A DNA stretch of 64,000 nt from Micromonospora sp. WMMA1947 (GTDB lineage: Bacteria; Actinomycetota; Actinomycetes; Mycobacteriales; Micromonosporaceae), in assembly GCF_027497355.1 (NCBI RefSeq), contig NZ_CP114909.1, positions 5,475,001 to 5,539,000 on the forward strand. The letters are read 5' to 3'. Shown in pieces: positions 45,293-55,245 of this stretch. Numbering within the stretch: position 1 is the first letter of the stretch; every line of letters starts with the position of its first letter. Position numbers and translations under genes: made by a program. Below the pieces are notes generated by a model. It saw only the letters and a program-made list of their open reading frames with translations. It did no database searches and was not told where the DNA came from.

Positions 45293-46630
45293 TCACTCCG
45301 AACCGAGCGCGTCCAGCACCAGCGCGGCGGTCCAGCTGAACGCCGGTGAGCCGAGACCGGCGCCGGTGTCCGGGTGGAAGTACTCGTGGCAGCCGGACCG
45401 GTCGACCAGGTCGAGCAGCGACTCGCGCAGCCCGGCGGCCAGGTCGGCCCGCCGATGCGTGCGCAGCCCCTGCCAGAGCAGCCAGCCGGTGTTGATCCAG
45501 CTGGGGCCGCGCCAGTAGCGCAGCGGCTCGAAGTCCGGCGCGGTGCGGTCGTACGTGGGCAGCGGCCGGTCCATCCGGGCGGCCAGCCCGAAGCGCGGCG
45601 AGCACGCCTCGGCCAGCAGTGCGGACACCTGCGCGGCGGGCAGCTCGGGAAGCGCCAGCGGCATCAGCCCGAGCACGGTCCGGGCCGGCACGAGCCGGTC
45701 CGCGCGCACGTCGCGGGGACGGAAGGTGCCGGTGACCGGGTCCCAGAGGCGGGTGACGAGCGCCTCGGTGATGCGGGCGCCCCGGTCGCGGTGCGGCCCC
45801 GGGTCGGCGCCGATCACCGTGGCGATGCGCGCGAGGGCGTACTCGGACACGCCGAGCGCGGCGTTCACCAGGGGGCACTCCACCAGGAACGGGTGCCGTC
45901 CGAGCAGCCCCTCGTCCCGGTAGCGGCCGGCCCGGTAGCTCTCCACCAGCGCGACGTAACGCGCGTAGTCCAGGTCGGTGGGGCGCTGCGCGGCGTCGGC
46001 GTGCGCGGTGTCGTGCCGGCGGTACGCGCGCATCACCGCCTCGTCGGCGGACACCCCCGCCAGTGGCGCGTCCCAGGCGGGGCTGTTGTCCAGCCCGGAC
46101 TCCCACGGGTGCACGATCGACGCCAGCCCGCCGCCACCGGCGTCGCGCCGCCCGGTCAGGTAGCGCTGCTGCGCGACCAGCCTCGGGTAGAGCCGCCGCA
46201 GCGCGGCCACCGACGCCTCGCCGGGTGCGCGGCGGTGCACCAGCCAGGCGGCCGGGGCGTGCACCGGCGGCTGGACGATCCCGGAGGTGGCCCGGGCCGG
46301 CGAGCCGTCGGCGCGGGCGGAGTCCCAGAACTGCGGCCCGGGGAAGTACGGCCCGGCGCGCGAGGCCGGGTTGAACACGATGTGCGGCACCCGCCCGTCG
46401 ACCCACTGCGCGGCGAACAGTGTGCGCAGCTCCCGCCAGGCCCGGTCCGGGCGGACGTGGGCCAGGCCGATCGCGATGAAAGCCGAGTCCCAGCTCCACT
46501 GGTGCGGGTAGAGCGTGCGGGAGGGGACGGTGTGGTCGTGTTCCCAGTTGGCGTCCAGGGTGGCCAGCGCGAGCCGGCGCAGCCGGGCGTGCCGGTCGGC
46601 GTCGGCGCGTACCCCGGTGGTCAGCGTCAT
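45293..46630 (-). CDS. Glycoside hydrolase of the MGH1/GH63-like (alpha/alpha)6-barrel type
   Basis: A 445-residue cytoplasmic glycosidase-like protein. Features of the GH63/MGH1-like family are LYPHQWSWDSAFIAIGLAHV near the N-terminus, GRVPHIVFNP, HPWESGLDNSPAWD with a likely catalytic Glu-Ser-Gly-x-Asp-Asn element, and the late YWRGPSWINTGWLLWQGL. Related enzymes hydrolyse glucosylglycerate, mannosylglycerate or short glucosides. The start is ATG 46630, overlapping the upstream isomerase stop by ATGA. It is the last gene of a three-gene operon (dehydrogenase, isomerase, glycosidase) divergent from the sugar importer genes, so it probably cleaves an imported glycoside. Exact substrate unknown. 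Confidence 0.8.
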   Translation of the reverse strand: MTLTTGVRADADRHARLRRLALATLDANWEHDHTVPSRTLYPHQWSWDSAFIAIGLAHVRPDRAWRELRTLFAAQWVDGRVPHIVFNPASRAGPYFPGPQFWDSARADGSPARATSGIVQPPVHAPAAWLVHRRAPGEASVAALRRLYPRLVAQQRYLTGRRDAGGGGLASIVHPWESGLDNSPAWDAPLAGVSADEAVMRAYRRHDTAHADAAQRPTDLDYARYVALVESYRAGRYRDEGLLGRHPFLVECPLVNAALGVSEYALARIATVIGADPGPHRDRGARITEALVTRLWDPVTGTFRPRDVRADRLVPARTVLGLMPLALPELPAAQVSALLAEACSPRFGLAARMDRPLPTYDRTAPDFEPLRYWRGPSWINTGWLLWQGLRTHRRADLAAGLRESLLDLVDRSGCHEYFHPDTGAGLGSPAFSWTAALVLDALGSE

Positions 46631-47445
46631 GCGGCGGCCCGCCGGGGACGGGCCTGGGCCAGCGCGGTGGCGGCCTGGCGCAGCGCGGCGACCGGCTCGC
46701 CGCGCAGCCGGCACTCCAGCGCCAGCCAGCCGGTGTAGCCGATCGCGTCGAGCGTGGCCAGCAGCGCCGCCCAGTCGAGGTGCCCGGCGCCGGGCTGGTG
46801 CCGGTTGGAGTCGCTGACCTGGACGTGCCCGAGGTACGGCGCGGCGGCGCGCAGCGCGGCGTGCGGGTCGTCCTCCTCGATGTTCATGTGGTACGTGTCG
46901 GCGGCCACCCGCAGCGCCGGTGATCCGACCGCGCGGCACAGCTCGACGGCCTGGTCGAGCCGGTTGACCATGTGGTCCTCGTACCTGTTGAGCGGTTCCA
47001 GGAACACGGTGACCCCCTCGGCGCGGGCGTGCCCGGCCAGCTCGCCCAGGGCGTCGACGAGCACCCGCCGGTCGCCCTCGGCCGAGCGGCGTGGTTCGAA
47101 CGGCGGCAGCCGGCGGGAGAACATGCCCCAGGCCGCCGGGGTCATCGCGCCGACGCCGCCGAGTTCGGCGATCACCGAGAGCTGGGAGCGCAGGTTGTCC
47201 ACCGCGTCGCGGGAGCGGTTCGGGTCGAAGTCGCCGACGAAGTGGTCCATCTCGACGCAGACGGTCGGCATCACCACGCCGGCGGCGCGGGCGCGGCGCA
47301 GCTCCGGCAGCCGCCGGGCCAGCGCGTGGTCGCCCCGTCCGCGCAGCTCGATGCCCTGGTAGCCGAGGGAGACGGCGAGGGCGTACTTCTGGGTCAGGTC
47401 GCTGCCGGGAAGCAGCTGCTCCTGGCAGGCAAGCGGAATGTCCAT
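46627..47445 (-). CDS. Sugar phosphate isomerase/epimerase family TIM barrel
   Basis: A 272-residue xylose-isomerase-like TIM barrel (AP endonuclease family 2). Metal ligands are suggested by the Glu in VFLEPLNRYEDH, the Asp and His in AADTYHMNIEE, HVQVSDSNRHQPGAGH, and the terminal Glu in WLALECRL. This pattern matches tagatose/psicose-3-epimerase, IolI and hydroxypyruvate-isomerase-like enzymes, which act on ketoses or keto-inositols. It is coupled by ATGA and TGATG overlaps to the glycosidase and dehydrogenase genes, indicating one pathway for an imported sugar or polyol derivative. Confidence 0.87.
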   Translation of the reverse strand: MDIPLACQEQLLPGSDLTQKYALAVSLGYQGIELRGRGDHALARRLPELRRARAAGVVMPTVCVEMDHFVGDFDPNRSRDAVDNLRSQLSVIAELGGVGAMTPAAWGMFSRRLPPFEPRRSAEGDRRVLVDALGELAGHARAEGVTVFLEPLNRYEDHMVNRLDQAVELCRAVGSPALRVAADTYHMNIEEDDPHAALRAAAPYLGHVQVSDSNRHQPGAGHLDWAALLATLDAIGYTGWLALECRLRGEPVAALRQAATALAQARPRRAAA

Positions 47446-48482
47446 CAGAACCTCAGCACCACTTGGAGGACGTCACCGTCACCGCGGTCGAGCAACGCCA
47501 GGGCGTCGGCCACCGCGCCCGCGTCGACGACGTGGCTCACCAGCGGCAGCGGGTCGACGCTGCCCTCGGCCACCAGGTCCATGAAGGTGTGTGCGATCCG
47601 CGTCCCGGACCACCGGCCGGCCGTGCCGGGTGCCGGATCGGGCCCGGAGACCTGGGCGGCCACGAGCTGGATCCGGTTGTGGTGGAACTCCTCGCCGAGT
47701 TCCAGCCCGTGGGCGTACCCCTGGTAGAAGCCGGCCGCGACGACGCGCCCGGCGTGCGCGGTGGCGCGGATCGCCTCGTGCAGCGCCGGGTACGACCCGG
47801 ACAGTTCCAGGCAGACGTCGGCGCCCCGGCCGTCCGTGGCGGCCCGCAGCGCGGCGGCGGGCGAGTCGGTGCCGGCGTCGACGACCCGGCGGGCGCCGAG
47901 CCGGGTGGCGTGCGCGAGCCGGGCGGGCATCCGGTCGACCGCCACCACGCGGGCGCCGGAGAGCGCGGCCAGGCGCGTGCCGAGCAGCCCGATCACGCCC
48001 TGCCCGAACACGCCCACCCAGTCGCCCAGGTGCAGGTCACCGGCGAGTACGGCGGTCAGCGCGATGGCGCCGGGCCGGGCGAACACGGCGGCGAGCGGGT
48101 CGAGGCCGGGTGGCAGCGGGTGCGCCGCCGTCGCGGGGAGCACCGCCTCGGCGCGGTGCCCCCAGATGCCCCAGACGAGCTGGCCGGGCCACCGCCCGGC
48201 CACGTCGGGAGCGACCTCGACGATCTCGCCGACCTCCTCGTATCCGAAGCCCACCACCGGGTACGCGGGCGTGGCCTGGCGGGGGACGAACATGCGGCTG
48301 CCGGCGTCCCAGTCCTTGCGCAGGCGCGGGTTGCTGCCCCGGTAGAGCGTCAGCTCGGTGCCGGCGGAGATGCCCGAATAGTGGGTGCGGACGCGGACCT
48401 GGCCCGGACCGAGGTGGTCCGCGGGGCAGGGCTCCAGGCGTACGTGCCGGGGCCCGGCCAGAGAGACAACCCAGTTGCTCAT
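47445..48482 (-). CDS. Medium-chain dehydrogenase lacking zinc ligands
   Basis: A 345-residue MDR-superfamily oxidoreductase. The GroES-like half contains HYSGISAGTELTLYRG, where the usual catalytic Cys of C-G-T-D is replaced by Ser-Ala, and no Cys-rich structural zinc loop is seen. The Rossmann half has GVFGQGVIGLLG and VAVDRMPARLAHA (the Asp at the end of strand 2 suggests NAD). The closest recognisable group is the threonine-dehydrogenase/bacteriochlorophyllide-dehydrogenase-like branch. It is the first gene of the catabolic operon, with GGAG about 9 bases before ATG. The presumed role is oxidation or reduction of a sugar derivative, probably without a catalytic zinc. Confidence 0.82.
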   Translation of the reverse strand: MSNWVVSLAGPRHVRLEPCPADHLGPGQVRVRTHYSGISAGTELTLYRGSNPRLRKDWDAGSRMFVPRQATPAYPVVGFGYEEVGEIVEVAPDVAGRWPGQLVWGIWGHRAEAVLPATAAHPLPPGLDPLAAVFARPGAIALTAVLAGDLHLGDWVGVFGQGVIGLLGTRLAALSGARVVAVDRMPARLAHATRLGARRVVDAGTDSPAAALRAATDGRGADVCLELSGSYPALHEAIRATAHAGRVVAAGFYQGYAHGLELGEEFHHNRIQLVAAQVSGPDPAPGTAGRWSGTRIAHTFMDLVAEGSVDPLPLVSHVVDAGAVADALALLDRGDGDVLQVVLRF

Positions 48483-48544
48483 GGCGTCGCTCCGAAGAAA
48501 GTGCCGACCTCGATTCTAACCCAAAAAATGGGCATATGTGATTA

Positions 48545-48560
48545 CATTGATGAATCGATG
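48545..48560. promoter_or_regulatory. Imperfect palindrome in the divergent sugar-locus promoter
   Basis: CATTGATGAATCGATG pairs at 12 of 16 positions with its reverse complement. It lies in an AT-rich 121-base gap (48483-48603) between divergent catabolic and importer genes, with CCCAAAAAATGGG just before it. It is a likely site for a LacI- or ROK-type regulator encoded elsewhere. Confidence 0.4.
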
Positions 48561-48603
48561 GGTATTGGCGGAAAGCCGTACTCTTTCGAGAGGAGTGCCA
48601 CCG

Positions 48604-49995
48604 ATGTCATCACCCTCCACACGGCGGCTCGCACTAGGCCTGATCCTGGCACTGGCCGGGACCGGCGTGGCCGCATGCAGCGACGACGGGCCGAAATCCG
48701 ACAGTTCGCAGATCACTGTCTGGAGCCTGGAAGACGTGGCGGACCGCGTCGCCGCCACCAAGGCGATCATCGCCGACTACACCGCCAAGACCGGCGTCAA
48801 GGTCAACCTGGTCACCGTCAACGAGGACCAGTTCCCGTCCCTCATCGCCTCCAGCGCCGCCGCCGGCGACCTGCCCGACGTGGTCGGCTCGGTCTCCCTG
48901 GCCGGGGTGCGGACGCTGTCCGCCAACGAACTCCTCGACGTCGACGCCAACGGCACCGTCGTCGACCGGCTCGGCAAGGACACGTTCACGCCCCGCGCGC
49001 TGGAACTCACCAGCGACGGCGGCAAGCAGCTCGCCGTACCCAGCGACGGGTGGGGTCAGCTGCTGGTCTACCGCAAGGACCTGTTCGCCGCCGCCGGCCT
49101 GCCGGCGCCCGACACGTACGAGAAGATCGCCGCCGCGGCGGCGAAGCTGAACACCGGCGGCGTCGCCGGCATCACCGCGGCCACCTCCCCCGGCGACGTG
49201 TTCACCCAGCAGACCTTCGAGCACCTGGCGCTGGCGAACAACTGCCGGCTCACCGACGACTCCGGAAAGGTCACGCTCGACTCCCCCGAGTGCGTCGAGG
49301 CGTTCCGCTTCTACGGAGACCTGATGCGGAACAACTCGGTCAAGGGCGCCCAGGACGTCGACACCACCCGGGCCACCTACTTCGCCGGCAAGGCGGCCAT
49401 GCTGATCTGGTCGCCGTTCATCCTCGACGAGCTGGCCGGGCTGCGCGCCGACGCCCGCCCGACGTGCCCGCAGTGCCAGTCCGACCCGGCCTGGCTGGCG
49501 CGCAACAGCGGCTTCGTCACCGCGATCAAGGGCCCCAACGGCACCGAGCCGGCTCAGTACGGCGAGGTCAGCTCCTGGGCCGTGCTCGACGGTGCCGTCG
49601 ACCCGGCGAAGTCGTTCGTGGAGTACATGCTCTCCGACGGCTACCCGCGCTGGTTCGGCATGTCCCCCGAGGGGCGCTTCCCGGTGCGCACCGGCACGCC
49701 GGAGGACAAGCAGAAGTTCCGCACCGCCTGGAACACCAGCCCGGCCGGCGTGGACACCAAGAAGCCGCTGTCCGAGGTCTACGGCGAGGACGTGCTCGCC
49801 ACGCTGCGCCGCAGCCCCGACACGTTCCAGCGGTGGGGCCTGACCGAGAACCAGGGCAAGCTCGTCGGCGCCATCCTCGGTGAACTGCCGGTACCCAAGG
49901 CGCTCGCCGACGTCGTCGGCGGCAAGTCCGACGCCCGCGCCGCCGCCGAACGCGCCCGCAAGGACGTCGAGGCGATAGCCAAGGGCGTGAATTGA
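48604..49995 (+). CDS. Sugar ABC transporter substrate-binding lipoprotein
   Basis: A 463-residue extracytoplasmic solute-binding protein of the carbohydrate family 1 type. The signal peptide ends in a lipobox LAGTGVAAC with the acylated Cys at residue 23. The mature part starts with ITVWSLEDVADRVAATKAII and contains TDLPDVV-type and WSPFILDEL segments typical of sugar-binding proteins. GAGAGGAG precedes ATG 48604, which I chose over an upstream ATG at 48538 because only this start gives a proper signal peptide. Four genes upstream on the other strand encode matching catabolic enzymes. The ligand is probably a glycoside or polyol, not determinable. Confidence 0.9.
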   Translation: MSSPSTRRLALGLILALAGTGVAACSDDGPKSDSSQITVWSLEDVADRVAATKAIIADYTAKTGVKVNLVTVNEDQFPSLIASSAAAGDLPDVVGSVSLAGVRTLSANELLDVDANGTVVDRLGKDTFTPRALELTSDGGKQLAVPSDGWGQLLVYRKDLFAAAGLPAPDTYEKIAAAAAKLNTGGVAGITAATSPGDVFTQQTFEHLALANNCRLTDDSGKVTLDSPECVEAFRFYGDLMRNNSVKGAQDVDTTRATYFAGKAAMLIWSPFILDELAGLRADARPTCPQCQSDPAWLARNSGFVTAIKGPNGTEPAQYGEVSSWAVLDGAVDPAKSFVEYMLSDGYPRWFGMSPEGRFPVRTGTPEDKQKFRTAWNTSPAGVDTKKPLSEVYGEDVLATLRRSPDTFQRWGLTENQGKLVGAILGELPVPKALADVVGGKSDARAAAERARKDVEAIAKGVN

Positions 49996-50951
49996 CCACC
50001 ACCGCGCCGGAGGCCGGCCGCTCCCCCGCACCGGAGCGACCCCGCCGACCCGGCCGACGTCCGCTGACACTGCGCCGCCGCGAGTCCCGCGCCGGGCTCG
50101 CGCTGGTCAGCCCGACCCTGCTCGTCGTGGTCGCGGTGATCGGCATACCCATCGTCTGGACGGTGCTGCTGGCCTTCCAGCGGGTACGCCTGGCGACGCT
50201 GCGCAAGACCGGCCTGTTCGGCGAGCTGACGCTGGACAACATCGACCGGGTTCTGCACACGCCCGGGTTCGCCGACACGCTCTGGACCACAGTGCTCTAC
50301 AGCGTCGGCGGCACCGCCGGCTCGATAGTGGTGGGCCTGGCGGCGGCGCTCGCCGTACGCGGGCCGTTCCGGGGCCGCACGCTGGTCCGCGCGTCGATGC
50401 TGCTGCCGTACGTGGCGCCGGTGGTCGCCATGACGTTCGTCTGGCAGGTGATGCTCGACCCGCAGCTCGGCATCGTCAACGACTGGGGCAAGCGCTTCCT
50501 CGGCTGGGATCAGCCGGTGCCGTTCCTGTCCCAGGAGTCGACCGCGCTGTGGACGGTGATCGCGTTCGAGGCGTGGCGCTACTTCCCGTTCGCGTTCCTG
50601 TTCCTGCTGGCCCGGCTGCAGGCGGTGCCGGGCGAGCTGGAGGAGGCCGCCCGGGTCGACGGTGCCACACCCACGCAGCGGTTCCGGCACATCCTGCTGC
50701 CGCAGCTCATGCCGGTGATCGCGTTGATCGGCGTGCTCCGCTTCATCATGACGTTCAACAAGTTCGACGACGTCTACCTGCTCACCGGCGGCGCCGCCGG
50801 CACCGAGGTGGTCAGCGTCCGGGTCTACCAGTTCCTCACCGCCCGCACCGACATCGGCGCGGCCGCCGCCCAGGCGGTCGTGCTCGCCGTGGTGCTGCTC
50901 GTGTTCGTGGCCATCTACCTGCGCTTCTTCGGCGCGCGACGGGAGGCGTGA
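49992..50951 (+). CDS. Sugar ABC transporter permease 1 (MalF-like)
   Basis: A 319-residue inner-membrane permease with six predicted helices after a basic, disordered N-terminal tail of about 30 residues. The EAA loop EAARVDGATPTQRFRHILLP, which contacts the ATPase, is intact. The TTG start overlaps the binding-protein stop (TTGA), so translation is coupled. It pairs with the next permease to form the channel. No ATP-binding subunit is encoded nearby, so a shared MsiK-type ATPase is likely. Confidence 0.93.
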   Translation: MTTTAPEAGRSPAPERPRRPGRRPLTLRRRESRAGLALVSPTLLVVVAVIGIPIVWTVLLAFQRVRLATLRKTGLFGELTLDNIDRVLHTPGFADTLWTTVLYSVGGTAGSIVVGLAAALAVRGPFRGRTLVRASMLLPYVAPVVAMTFVWQVMLDPQLGIVNDWGKRFLGWDQPVPFLSQESTALWTVIAFEAWRYFPFAFLFLLARLQAVPGELEEAARVDGATPTQRFRHILLPQLMPVIALIGVLRFIMTFNKFDDVYLLTGGAAGTEVVSVRVYQFLTARTDIGAAAAQAVVLAVVLLVFVAIYLRFFGARREA

Positions 50952-51817
50952 TGGACCGGGACCGGATCGAGACGGTGAGCCTGCGCTGGCTGCGCCGGCT
51001 GGTGATCGCCGGGTTCCTGGTGGTCACACTGCTGCCGTTCTGGTACATGCTGGTGCTGTCGGTACGCCCGATCGAACGTCTGCTGCTGGAGCCCGGTTCG
51101 CTCTGGGTGCCGTTCGGCGAGCTGACCGTCGCCACGTACGCCGAGGTGCTGAAGTCCGTCTCCGACGGCGGCCAGGGCTTCCTCACGTTCATCCGCAACA
51201 GCGGCCTGGTGGCGCTCGCCGCCACCGCGCTCACCCTGGTGATCGCCATTCCCGGCGCGTACGCGGTCTCCCGCCTGCGGTTCTTCGGCCGCCGGCAGGT
51301 CAGCGCGCTGTTCCTGGCGGTCTACCTGTTCCCGTCGATCGTCATCGCGATCCCGCTGTTCGTGGTCTTCACCCGGGCCGGGCTGCGCGGGTCGCTGACC
51401 GGCCTGGTGCTCGTCTACATCTCGCAGACGCTGCCGGTGTCGGTCTACATGCTGAAGAACTACTTCGAGACGATTCCGGTGAGCCTGGAGGAGTCGGCGG
51501 CGATCGACGGCGCGGGCCGGCTCGGCATCATCCGCCGGGTCAGCCTGCCGCTGGCGGCGCCCTCGGTGATGGCCGTCGCGCTGTACGACTTCATGATCGC
51601 CTGGAACGAATATCTGTTCGCGCTGCTGTTCATGGTCGACCGGCCGGACCGGTGGACCGTGTCGCTGGGGCTGTCGCTGCTCGCCGACGGCGTCGAGGTG
51701 CCCAAGACGGTGCTGATGGCCGGATCGGTCATCCTCACGCTGCCGATCGTGGTGCTGTTCTTCGCCGGGGAGCGAATGCTCACCGAGGGACTCACCAGCG
51801 GAGCAGAGAAGGGCTGA
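50951..51817 (+). CDS. Sugar ABC transporter permease 2 (MalG-like)
   Basis: A 288-residue permease with six helices. The EAA-loop EESAAIDGAGRLGIIRRVSLP is present, and the start resembles MalG proteins (FLVVTLLPFWYMLVLSVRP). It overlaps the first permease by TGATG. Together with the lipoprotein it makes a complete importer apart from the ATPase. The operon ends here; the next gene begins 22 bases later with its own weak promoter. Confidence 0.93.
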   Translation: MDRDRIETVSLRWLRRLVIAGFLVVTLLPFWYMLVLSVRPIERLLLEPGSLWVPFGELTVATYAEVLKSVSDGGQGFLTFIRNSGLVALAATALTLVIAIPGAYAVSRLRFFGRRQVSALFLAVYLFPSIVIAIPLFVVFTRAGLRGSLTGLVLVYISQTLPVSVYMLKNYFETIPVSLEESAAIDGAGRLGIIRRVSLPLAAPSVMAVALYDFMIAWNEYLFALLFMVDRPDRWTVSLGLSLLADGVEVPKTVLMAGSVILTLPIVVLFFAGERMLTEGLTSGAEKG

Positions 51818-51839
51818 GCGTCCGTGCCAGGATGATCGG

Positions 51840-52442
51840 GTGCGAGCATCACGGGAGCGCCGGGCCGGCGCGCGGGCGGCCCGGATGCTCACCGAGGTGC
51901 TCGCCCCGACCGTCCTGGTGACGGCGCTGCCGCTGATCGCGGCCGCCCGGGTCAGCCGCTCGGCCGGCCAGTTCCTGCTCTGGGGCGGCATCGCGCTGAC
52001 GTTCTGCGCCGTCATCCCGATCGGCGTGCTCGTGCACGGCGTACGCCGGGGGCGCCTCACCGACCGGCACGTCGGCGACCGCACGCAGCGGGCCCGGCCG
52101 CTGTCGATCGGGCTGGCCTCGGTCGCGGCCGGGTTGCTCCTGCTGGCGGCGGTACGCGCACCGACCGAGCTGTTCGCCGTGATCGTGGTGGTCTTCGTGG
52201 TCGGCGCGGCCTGCGCGCTGGTGAACCACTGGTGGAAGCTGAGCATCCACGCGGCGGTGGCCGCCGCCACGGTCGCCGTGCTGGTGCCGCTGACCGGCCC
52301 GGCCGCGAACCTCGGCTGGGTGCTCGTCGCGGCCGTCGGCTGGTCCCGGGTACGGCTGGGCGACCACACCTGGCCGCAGGTGCTGGCCGGTGTGGCGCTG
52401 GGCGGGCCGCTCGCCGCCGGCACGTTCCTGGCGCTCGCCTGA
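51840..52442 (+). CDS. PAP2-like membrane protein
   Basis: A 200-residue protein with five or six hydrophobic helices. HWWKLSIHAAVAAA and SRVRLGDHTWPQVLAG correspond in place and spacing to parts of the KxxxxxxRP/PSGH/SRxxxxxHxxxD signature of PAP2 lipid phosphatases, but PSGH is not intact and Gln replaces the final Asp. It may be a degenerate or divergent phosphatase. Start GTG 51840; CAGGAT 6 bases upstream could be a -10 box. Probably unrelated to the sugar importer. Confidence 0.6.
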   Translation: MRASRERRAGARAARMLTEVLAPTVLVTALPLIAAARVSRSAGQFLLWGGIALTFCAVIPIGVLVHGVRRGRLTDRHVGDRTQRARPLSIGLASVAAGLLLLAAVRAPTELFAVIVVVFVVGAACALVNHWWKLSIHAAVAAATVAVLVPLTGPAANLGWVLVAAVGWSRVRLGDHTWPQVLAGVALGGPLAAGTFLALA

Positions 52443-52461
52443 CTGCCGCCACAAGATCAGC

Positions 52462-52467
52462 TACGGT
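52462..52467 (+). promoter_or_regulatory. -10 box TACGGT for a leaderless methyltransferase gene
   Basis: TACGGT ends 6 bases before the ATG at 52474, with no ribosome binding site in between. Confidence 0.45.
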
Positions 52468-52473
52468 GGCGTC

Positions 52474-53079
52474 ATGGGCAAGCCGACCCGCTGGGTGACC
52501 GACACGAACCCCGGCCATTCGCAGTGGTACGTGGACCGGTTCCGTCAGCTCGCCGCCGAGGGCGCCGACCTGGCCGGTGAGGCGCGGCTGCTGGACGCGC
52601 TCGTACCGCCCGGCGCCCGTGTCCTGGACGCCGGCTGCGGCACCGGCCGCGTCGCCGCCGCGCTCGCCGCGCGCGGGCACACCGCCGTGGGCGTGGACGC
52701 CGACCCGACGCTGGTCGAGGCGGCCCGCGCCGACCACCCCGGTCCCCGCTTCCTGGTCGCCGACCTGGCCGAGCTGGACCTGGCCGCGCAGGGCGAGGCG
52801 GAGCCGTTCGACGCCGCGGTGCTGGCCGGCAACGTGATGGTCTTCGTCGCCCCCGGCACCGAGCGCGACGTGCTGGCCCGCGTCGCCGCGCACGTCCGGC
52901 CGGACGGCCTGGTCGTGGTCGGCTTCGCCACCGACCGCGGCTACCCGGTGGCCGAACTGGACGCCGACGCGGTGGCCGCCGGGCTGCGCCCCGAGCACCG
53001 CTTCGCCACCTGGGACCTGCGACCGTGGCGCGACGACGCCGACTTCGCGGTCACCGTGCTGCGCCGCCCGGCCGGCTGA
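52474..53079 (+). CDS. Class I SAM-dependent methyltransferase
   Basis: A 201-residue protein of the Methyltransf_25/11 type. Motif I is VLDAGCGTGRVAAALAARGH, followed by the acidic GVDADPTLVEAARA and DLAELDL, and a late VRPDGLVVVGF strand. No substrate clues are visible. Small proteins of this type are frequent in actinobacteria as single leaderless genes. It follows the PAP2-like gene and is convergent with eccB. The 53080-53179 gap holds no gene. Confidence 0.85.
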   Translation: MGKPTRWVTDTNPGHSQWYVDRFRQLAAEGADLAGEARLLDALVPPGARVLDAGCGTGRVAAALAARGHTAVGVDADPTLVEAARADHPGPRFLVADLAELDLAAQGEAEPFDAAVLAGNVMVFVAPGTERDVLARVAAHVRPDGLVVVGFATDRGYPVAELDADAVAAGLRPEHRFATWDLRPWRDDADFAVTVLRRPAG

Positions 53080-53179
53080 CCCACTGCTCATTTCGGCCTG
53101 CTCAGCTCCGGACCAGCCCGGCCCTCGCCCGGCTCGGCCCCGGCCCTCGCCTGACGCGTTCGAGCCGGCCGCCCGGCGC

Positions 53180-55074
<1,895 letters not shown>

Positions 55075-55129
55075 CGACTCCCTCGCCCGACGACTCCCTG
55101 GCCCGACGGCGCCCGCCTGACCGGCTGAA

Positions 55130-55165
55130 ACCCGCCCGCGCCGTGTGACAGCGACCCGGGCGGGT
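55130..55165 (+). terminator. 9-bp-stem hairpin after cstR
   Basis: ACCCGCCCG (55130-55138) pairs with CGGGCGGGT (55157-55165), with an 18-base loop, 56 bases after the cstR stop and before operator 2. It would separate cstR from the downstream operon. Confidence 0.5.
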
Positions 55166-55207
55166 AAACACCTGCCTGGAATTCACAGGCCGCAGACTGT
55201 TCTTCGC

Positions 55208-55223
55208 ATACCCCCCGGGGTAT
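55208..55223. promoter_or_regulatory. CstR/CsoR-type operator 2
   Basis: ATACCCCCCGGGGTAT has full 7-base arms matching the CsoR-family consensus, 23 bases before the MBL-rhodanese start. It should make the sulfur operon part of the CstR regulon. Confidence 0.8.
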
Positions 55224-55245
55224 ATAGACAATGAGAGGAAATGAC

